Source: Lucinisca nassula (lineage: Eukaryota; Mollusca; Bivalvia; Lucinida; Lucinidae). Taken from it: 64,000 bases of DNA. The stretch is from NCBI GenBank assembly GCA_963580285.1, contig OY757011.1:119107874-119171873 (forward strand). The letters are read 5' to 3'. The first letter of the stretch is position 1; every line of letters starts with the position of its first letter. This document shows positions 56,693 through 64,000 of this stretch, in pieces. The notes under the pieces are model-generated. The model searched no databases and was not told where the DNA came from. It saw only the letters and a list, made by a program, of their open reading frames with translations. Made by a program: the position numbers and the translations under genes.

Positions 56693-57130
56693 GTACTGAC
56701 AGACTGTGCAGAAGCAGTCTGGTCTGGGGCTGCACTGATTGGTAACATACTTCTGTCCAACAACTTAATAGTAATTACTTTCATATTGAAGACACACAAA
56801 ATCGCAAGAGCACATAAAGTGGCACTAAGAAGGTCTAGACGCAAAAAAAATCTTCTCATTAAAATTTTCCGATCCCAGTGTTCGAAGAGGATGGATACGC
56901 TTACAGGGAGAGCTGTTTTGGTCTCCGTTTCTGTAATGGCCTACGCCCTTCGGAGGAAAGAAAAATTCAGAGAAGCAATTTTAGGTCGATTGTTCAATCG
57001 ACACAAAGTTACTAAGCCCAGTAGTTTTAAATTGCTGATGCCAACCGGAGCCCATCTGTTGGTTTATATTGCAGTTGTTTCGTGCTGTATTTGCGAGGGC
57101 GGGGATTGCGGCCACGTAAAATCGATTTAA

Positions 57131-57152
57131 GCCCCCCCCCCCCCCCCCCCCT
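57131..57152. repeat. Poly-C tract
   Basis: A run of about 22 C; a poly-G run of similar length lies at 57831-57851. Confidence 0.95.
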
Positions 57153-57199
57153 CCAACACATACCCACACATACACACAGTGAAATTCGTTTCACTGACC

Positions 57200-57455
57200 G
57201 TTCCAAGGCGGTTTTTCTGTCGCGGTTTATTTAGTTATGGTTCGCTTGAGTGTATGTATCGCTTATATATTTGTTTTTGTCTAGGATAACCAACTGGCCA
57301 TTTTGCGGGAAAGTAACAGTCCTTTTAGCTTCCCGCTATTGATGTTTCCATTAGGGTCTAGTTATTTCATGTTTGTGTTTCTTTCCCTTTGGTTGGTGTC
57401 TCTGATGGTTGTATCGATTCCTGATCATTGCCTTCACTTCTATTTTTAATATATT
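57200..57455 (+). repeat. Dispersed repeat, family E (longest copy)
   Basis: TTCCAAGGCGGTTTTTCTGT, TGGCCATTTTGCGGGAAAGT, TTTCCATTAGGGTCTAGTTA and TTGTATCGATTCCTGATCAT. Confidence 0.85.
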
Positions 57456-58384
57456 TTGCCGTTTCTTGTTCGGGTCTGTTGCTTTCAATGTCGTTTGGCC
57501 GTTCTTTGGCAATGCTACATAAAAAGGGCGTTTACTTTTGCTGTGCAGAATACAATACTAGCTCAAATGCCCTTATGGATGTCCTTGTTTTGCCTCTTAT
57601 AACGACAGACTTTGACTAACACTTATCTAAGGCTTAAGTCCGTTGACTTGTTTAGTTTTCAAGCACCAATCACTACTAGCAGACGACATTTTCAAAATAT
57701 TTCCCTATTTTTTCAGCGGAAATAAGGCTTTACATTACATGTAAATCGACCATTCACGTGTAGCACATGAGGGGTTTTCGTGATCAACCGACACTGTTAT
57801 CTTTGTAGTTTAAAGGTTTTGCATTTGTTGGGGGGGGGGGGGGGGGGGGGGTACAATCTTTGAAATACCTCTGAAGGCAACGCCACGGAAAACCGTCATA
57901 GGGGACCTCTGACAATAACGACACATGGTAGAGCTAGATAGGAACCACTGCCGGGAACCAGGTACCAAAGAGGGACGCTCTGGCTGGTCTGTGCCTTTGC
58001 TGGTCGCCAAAATTATAAAGCCCATTTTTACTCGACGCAGCTAATTTACTTCTTAAAAGATTATTGAAACAATTATTAATCTATTCTTAACCATAATCAC
58101 TCACAGAAAGGAATGAAGAGCTGATAAAAGAGGGTGACAGTGGAGAACGCTGCAAGGACAGACCTTATCGAACTGCCTACTGATATCAGATGAAGGTCCC
58201 GACACCTTTGCCACACCCGACCAACCCAGGTAGTCCTGTTTGAGTCACGTCATCTGAAAATTAAAACAATCGAGGGGTAGACCAGCTTGCACATCCTCGC
58301 AGGATGAACAACACCTTTGTGTTCGTTGCGCGGATAAGGTAAGAATAGTATAGCGCCTCTGTAATAACCCTAGTTTCTATATAC

Positions 58385-58632
58385 AGTAAAATTCTTCTAT
58401 TAAGACTGCCTAAAATTAAGACAAAACTGAAATTCCGCTATTGAGACCACCTAAAATTAAGATAAATTCTGCTTTGTAAAGCCTATTTAGTAGGTTGCAG
58501 TTATTCTTTATTCGTGTTTTATGCACGCAGTTCCCTCTGATCAAAGACCACCTTTGGGACTGTCCAAAAGTGGTCTTAAGGACCACTTTTGAACTGTCCA
58601 AAGGTGGTCTTAATATAGGACTTTTACTGTAT
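58385..58632. mobile_element. ACAGTAAAATTC palindromic MITE, long copy
   Basis: ACAGTAAAATTCTTCTATTA at the left, AATATAGGACTTTTACTGTA at the right, and the hairpin CACCTTTGGGACTGTCCAAA with its inverse. Confidence 0.85.
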
Positions 58633-58692
58633 ATGCTTTATAAAGTTTATTTAGACGTGCAGTTATTCTTTCTTCATACTTTCTGCACGCTT

Positions 58693-58991
58693 TTGTTTGT
58701 TTGATTTGAGGTCTAACGTCCCCGTCAACACTGTAAAGGTCATTTTGGAGACGTTGCTTCCAATTTTGTGGGACTTTTACCCGACATTGAGATGAATTGA
58801 CATCTCAAGCCCTGTCGCCCAATGAAACCAATAGGGTTTATTAGCATGGACGGTCTGCCTCGCATCGCGGTTCCTGGACAGGCTTAGATCCTCTAAGTGG
58901 TTTACCAGTACTAGTGTGCGGGCTGGATTCAGCTCTGCGTGGAAGCATCATGCAGCCCATATATTTCTTCAAGCCTCTATGGGCGGGGGCT
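58693..58991 (-). mobile_element. SINE-A copy
   Basis: TTTTGTTTGTTTGATTTGAG to CCTCTATGGGCGGGGGC; full length. It is followed directly by a second hairpin copy of the ACAGTAAAA family (58992-59095). Confidence 0.9.
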
Positions 58992-59184
58992 GACTTTCTG
59001 TCAGAGACCACACTTGGGACTGTTCAAAAGTGGTCTGAAAGACCACTTTTGAACAGTTCCAAAGGTGGTCTTAATATAGGAATTTTACCGTACATGAATG
59101 TGTAGCTGAGCACCTACCTGGACGCTAACCATGAGGGCAGGTTTAACGTCACGGGGCACATACCATGTCATATGTGCCCAGTCA

Positions 59185-59505
59185 TTAGGAAAACTGGATG
59201 AATGGTTTCGAAAATATGCTCCAAAGCACCAGCAAGAGCCATGCTACCAACGCGGACGCCGACGCTAGGATGACAATAGCTAGCTCTTCCTATGCATTCG
59301 TATTGCTCCCATTGGTGAGCCGGAGGTCGCGGGCTCGATACCCGCTGGGTTCAGCTGCATCCTTCATGGAGGTGGCTCCTAAAGTAATTTCTATGTACCC
59401 CCTCCCCTCTCCCATCCCACCCCCTTTTTGGCGAAAGAATGTGAACTGAACTGGTTACCCGCCAAGCCTGCCTTAGGTATACTTGCCAAACCGAAAAGCA
59501 ATGTT
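59185..59505. repeat. Fragments of a satellite element and SINE-D
   Basis: GCGGACGCCGACGCTAGGAT with GACAATAGCTAGCTC resembles the GAC block near 41000. A B-box-like GCGGGCTCGATACCCGC at ~59327 and GGCGAAAGAATGTGAACTG at ~59431 recall SINE-D. Confidence 0.55.
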
Positions 59506-60113
59506 AATATTGTCGTCAGTTGGATCAGTTATTAAAGTATGGTTTTATGTACAAAAATATGGAAATGAAGGATAAAATGTGTGTCTGTAAAAATATACAA
59601 ATAATTTCATAATTTAATCAGGGGTCTGACATTAATTACAAACCTGTTTTGTAACACTTTTCTAAATCTACTGTCATAATTAAAATAATGAAGACATGCA
59701 CTGGGCTAACAGGTTCATGCTGGTTGATGAATGTGAGCTGTCTTCAGCGAACATGAATGTTATGAGGTACAGTTTTATTATAAATCCTCTATTTTTGATA
59801 GCACTAAATCGGTTTGGGGATACCCCCCCCCCATCACAACCAAAAAATACAATTTTGTGATACCACTAATTATTATCACTGTTTATTTTGTGAACCGGAG
59901 TGCCCGGAGAAAAACCACCCAACCTTCCTTTGCAGAACTTGGCTTCTCACGCGACCAGAGTTAGGTTCGAACCTTTATATGAACGAAGTAAAACTGTTTT
60001 AACATCACAAGTCAGGGAAGTAAAATGTTTTTAAGTCGTTTGAATAAATGGAGGCCCAACAAATTTGATCTGACATGTCATGTTGTTTTTTTCGACCACC
60101 TACAAGATTGTGG

Positions 60114-60383
60114 TTGTTTATTTGAGGTTTAACGTCCCCGTCAACACTATTTAGGTCATTTTTGAGATGTTGCTTCCAATTATGTGTGCTTTTTACACGG
60201 CACTGAGATGAAATTTCATCTCAAGCCCTGCCACTCAATGAAGCCAATAGAGTTTACATGCATAGACGATCCGACTTCTACCACTTTGCCTGGGCATGCT
60301 TAGACCTTCGTGCGGTCGGTTTCAGCTCTGCGTGGCAGCACTGTGCAGCCCAATCGATTTCTCCAAGCCCTGATGGGTGGGGA
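60114..60383 (-). mobile_element. SINE-A copy, diverged
   Basis: TGTTTATTTGAGGTTTAACG to CCAAGCCCTGATGGGTGGGG. Confidence 0.86.
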
Positions 60384-60478
60384 CCCACCACTTACCATTA
60401 CACATATCACTGTTAAAATACATCAATGGAGACAGAGCTCCCTGAATAGCGGTCTACAGCACAGTAAGCATGATACAT

Positions 60479-60781
60479 TTGTTTGTTTGTTTGATTTGAG
60501 GTTTAACGTCCCCGTCAACACTGTAAAGGTCATTTTGGAGACGTTGCCCTCAATTTTGTGGGACTTTTACCCGACATTGAGATGAAATGACATCTCAAGC
60601 CCTGTCACCCAATGAAACCAATAGGGTTTATTAGCATGGACGGTCCGCCCCGCACCGCGGTTCCTGGACAGGCTTAGATCCTCTAAGCGGTTTACCAGTA
60701 CTAGTGTGGGGGCCGGATTCAGCTCTGCGTGGAAGCATCATGCAGCCCATATATGTCTTCAAGCCCCTATGGGCGGGGGCT
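60479..60781 (-). mobile_element. SINE-A copy with perfect 14-bp target duplication
   Basis: It is flanked by TAAGCATGATACAT at 60465-60478 and 60782-60795. The 303-bp element runs from an AAAC tail (left) to GCCCCTATGGGCGGGGGC (right); the cleanest insertion in the window. Confidence 0.96.
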
Positions 60782-60922
60782 TAAGCATGATACATAACTA
60801 AGCAAGTAGAAAATAACTGCTGCAATGGCTAAGCATCCATCTTAGCAGCAGGTTTGAGTTCTGGGCCCAGTTGTTCATGTGGCTAGCATCACGTGAACAT
60901 GTCCGTGAAATGACCACCCCAT

Positions 60923-61060
60923 AAAGCCAATACTGGGGTTTATGGGAGAAAACATTTTTTTCTTATTTCTTACTAATAAGACAGGTTGTGGGTGCTCGTT
61001 AGAACCGCCTCAATGAGGCGGTTCTAACGAGCACCCTCAACCTATGTTTTCAGTGTAATG
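60923..61060 (+). mobile_element. CGAAAACACGCC MITE core, copy H
   Basis: CTGGGGTTTATGGGAG, then the perfect hairpin GTGCTCGTTAGAACCGCCTC and its inverse, then CCTATGTTTTCAG. The TIRs are lost. Confidence 0.8.
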
Positions 61061-61068
61061 TTTTTTGC

Positions 61069-64000
61069 TGAACAAGAGGGCCATGATGGCCCTGGATCGC
61101 TCACCTGATCCATAGTGTAACAAGTGGGCCCCAGAGAGGGCCATTATTGGCCCCAGGGTTTTAATGTGCATAATGTTGAGGGAGGTCTTAAAGGTGAAGC
61201 TTCATACCAAACATCAACAAAGGCTATAATTAGAACAATCTTGGCAAAGGTCCACTAGATAAAGCTACACATCAAATTTCAAAGACCTGGGCCTTGCAGT
61301 TTCAGAGAAGAAGATTTTTTTTAAAGATATTCCCTACATAAGCCTATGCAAAACCAAATGGCCCCAGGGCTATATAAATCTATGTAAAAACAAAGGGCCC
61401 CGGCCCGGGGTGGGGGCATTTGTGGCCCCAGGGCTATAATTTGAACAATCTTGGTAGAGGTCCACTAGATAAAGCTCCATACTAAATATCAAAGGCCTTG
61501 GCCTTGCAGTTTCAGAGAAGATTTTTAAAGATTTCCCTATATAAGTCTATGCAAAACCAAAGGGCCCCGGAGCGGGGACATTTTTGGTACCAGGGCTATA
61601 ATTTGAATAATTTTGATAGAGGTCCACTAGATGCAGCTTCATACCAAATATCAAAGACCCAGGCCTTGTGGTTTCAGAGAAGAAGATTTTTGAAGATTTT
61701 CCCCATGTAAGTCTATGTAAAACCATAGGGCCCCAGAGTGGGGGCATTTTTGGCCCCAGGGCTATAATTTTAACAATCTTGGTAGAGGTCCATTAGATGC
61801 AACTTCATACCAAATTTCAAAGTCCTGGGCCTTGTGGTTTCAGAGAAGATTTTTAAAGATTATCCCTATATAAGTCTATGTAAAACCAAAGGGCCCCGGG
61901 ACGGGGCCACTTTTGGCCCCAGCACTATAATTTGAATCATCTTGGTAGGGGTCCTTTAGAAGAAGCTTCATACCAAATATAAAAGACCTAGGCCTTGTGG
62001 TTTCAGAGAAGAAGATTTTTAAAGATTTTCCCTATATAAGTCTATGTAAAACCAAAGGGCCCCTGAGCGGGGGCATTTTTGGCCCAAGGGCTATAATTTG
62101 AACAATCTTGGTAGGGGTCCACTAGATGAAGCTTCATACAAAATATCAAAGTCCTGGGCCTTGCGGTTTCAGAGAAGAAGATTTTTAAAGATTTTCCCTA
62201 TATAAGGCCATGTAAAACCAAAGGGTCCCAGTCGGAGGCTTTTTTTGCCCCAGCACTATAATTTGAACAATCTTGGTAGGGGTCCACTAGATAAAGCTTA
62301 ATTCCAAATATCAAAGTCCTGGGCCTTGCAGTTTCAGAGCAGAAGATTTTTAAAGATTTTCCCTATATAAGCCTATGTAAAACCAAAGGGCCCGGCGGCG
62401 GGGACATTTTTGGCCTCAGCACTATCATTTGAATAATCTTGTTAGGGGTCTTTTAGATGAAGCTTCATACCAAATATAAAAGACCTAGGCCTTGTGGTTT
62501 CAGAGAAAAGGATTTTTAAAGATTTTCCCTATATAAGTCTATGTAAAAACAAAGGGCCCCTGAGCGGGGGCATTTTTGGCCCAAGGGCGATAGTTTGAAC
62601 AATCTTGGTAGAGGTCCATTGGATGAAGCTTCATTCTAAATATCAAAGTCCTGGACCTTGCGGTTTCAGAGAAGAAGATTTTTAAAGATTTTCCCTATAT
62701 AAGTCTATGTAAAACCAAAGGGCCCCTGAGCAGGGGGATTTTTGGCCCAAGGGCTATAATTTGAACAATCTTGGTAGGGGTCCACTAGATGAAGCTTCAT
62801 ACAAAATATCAAAGTCCTGGGCCTTGCGGTTTCAGAGAAGAAGATTTTTAAAGATTTTCCCTATATAAGCCTATGTAAAACCAAAGGGCCCCAGGTGGAG
62901 GCTTTTTTTGCCCCAGCACTATAATTTGAACAATCTTGGTAGGGGTCCACTAGATAAAGCTTAATACCAAATATCAAAGTCCTGGGCCTTGCAGTTTCAG
63001 AGCAGAAGATTTTTAAAGATTTTCCCTATATAAGCCTATGTAAAACCAAAGGGCCCGGGGGTGGGGACATTTTTGGCCTCAGCACTATCATTTGAATAAT
63101 CTTGTTAGGGGTCTTTTAGATGAAGCTTCATACCAAATATAAAAGACCTAGGCCTTGTGGTTTCAGAGAAAAGGATTTTTAAAGATTTTCCCTATATAAG
63201 TCTATGTAAAAACAAAGGGCCCCTGAGCGGGGGCATTTTTGGCCCAAGGGCGATAATTTGAACAATCTTGGTAGAGGTCCAATGGATGAAGCTTCATTCT
63301 AAATATCAAAGTCCTGGACCTTGCGGTTTCAGAGAAGAAGATTTTTAAAGATTTTCCCTATATAAGGCCATGTAAAACCAAAGGGCCCCGGAACGGGGGC
63401 ATTTTTTGCCCCAGCACTATAATTTGAACAATCTTGGTAGGGGTCCACTAGATAAAGCTTAATACCAAATATCAAAGTCCTGGGCCTTGCAGCTTCAGAG
63501 CAGAAGATTTTTAAAGATTTTCCCTATATAAGCCTATGTAAAACCAAAGGGCCCGGGGGTGGGGACATTTTTGGCCTCAGCACTATCATTTGAATAATCT
63601 TGTTAGGGGTCTTTTAGATGAAGCTTCATACCAAATATAAAAGACCTAGGCCTTGTGGTTTCAGAGAAAAGGATTTTTAAAGATTTTCCCTATATAAGTC
63701 TATGTAAAAACAAAGGGCCCCTGAGCGGGGGCATTTTTGGCCCAAGGGCGATAATTTGAACAATCTTGGTAGAGGTCCAATGGATGAAGCTTCATTCTAA
63801 ATATCAAAGTCCTGGACCTTGCGGTTTCAGAGAAGAAGATTTTTAAAGATTTTCCCTATATAAGGCCATGTAAAACCAAAGGGCCCCGGAACGGGGGCAT
63901 TTTTTGCCCCAGCACTATAATTTGAACAATCTTGGTAGGGGTCCACTAGATAAAGCTTAATACCAAATATCAAAGTCCTGGGCCTTGCAGCTTCAGAGCA
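61069..64000. mobile_element. Satellite-bearing element, ~165-bp units, runs off the end
   Basis: It starts AACAAGAGGGCCATGATGGC, CC and ATCGCTCACCTGATC. About 17 units carry TTTCAGAGAAGAAGATTTTT, TCCCTATATAAGTCTATGTA, GGTCCACTAGAT and GAAGCTTCATACCAAATATC. From 62.4 kb the units form higher-order blocks (659 bp then 498 bp). The other end is outside the window. Confidence 0.9.

Larger units (their letters stand above)
55100..64000. other. Upstream region of the PDZ gene
   Basis: It holds the repeats listed separately. 55103-55493, 55546-56406, 57456-57830, 57852-58384 and 59506-60113 show no recognisable gene or repeat (apart from a decayed ATATC fragment near 59785 and part of a type B SINE near 59895-59970). 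A promoter or non-coding first exon may lie here but I see no convincing core promoter. Confidence 0.5.

Noticed and set aside
56642..57130. 162-codon plus frame with a basic stretch
   Set aside because: It begins inside a SINE-A tail and ends beside poly-C; no domain and no splice or codon evidence.
25739..57851. Poly-C and poly-G runs as quadruplex regulators
   Set aside because: Uninterrupted homopolymers of uncertain length are more likely slippage tracts or assembly noise.

Overview
This is a stretch of animal nuclear genome, not a bacterial or viral one. The clues are a gene split by GT-AG introns, very low coding density, AT-rich sequence full of microsatellites, and dense SINEs, MITEs and satellite arrays. 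The mix of tRNA-derived SINEs ending in ACGTTAAACCTCAA plus (AAAC)n, palindromic MITEs and satellite-bearing elements looks most like a marine mollusc, probably a bivalve. That is an inference from sequence style, with no marker gene behind it.

One host gene can be supported, and it occupies almost the whole window on the minus strand. Three coding exons join in frame across 53 kb: exon 1 (54944-55057, start ATG and first half of a PDZ domain), exon 2 (18649-18800, second half of the PDZ domain) and exon 3 (1709-5042, a 3.3 kb terminal exon). The predicted product is 1,199 residues: an N-terminal PDZ of the Enigma/ALP/Zasp (PDLIM) type, a short PDLIM-like interdomain motif, then about 1,050 residues of low-complexity tail with two kinds of recent in-frame repeats (73 aa x2 and 43 aa x5). 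There are no LIM domains in this model. The family normally works at actin/alpha-actinin structures such as Z-discs or dense bodies.

The introns (13.6 kb and 36.1 kb) and the 9 kb upstream of exon 1 are made mostly of repeats. I see: about 16 copies of a 300-bp (AAAC)n-tailed SINE (SINE-A), three with clear target-site duplications; four other SINE types with tRNA-like heads (B-E); a palindromic MITE family with TIR CGAAAACACGCCTATA; TTAA-flanked piggyBac-like MITEs; a 5'-truncated non-LTR retrotransposon lying inside a ~2.9 kb inverted duplication; and many isolated perfect palindromes. Five larger elements carry internal satellite arrays (units of about 135-166 bp where measured; 5.3-6.2, 34.6-37.1, 39.5-41.5, 45.4-48.9 and 61.1-64.0+ kb). 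Four of these share a start made of a short hairpin whose stem differs in sequence but stays paired, and several share a GAC-rich block and an inverted GGTGAGC end.

The most interesting items are the LIM-less PDLIM/Zasp-like gene with its expanded repeat tail, and the satellite-bearing element superfamily with apparently covarying terminal hairpins, internal X-box-like palindromes and higher-order repeats.
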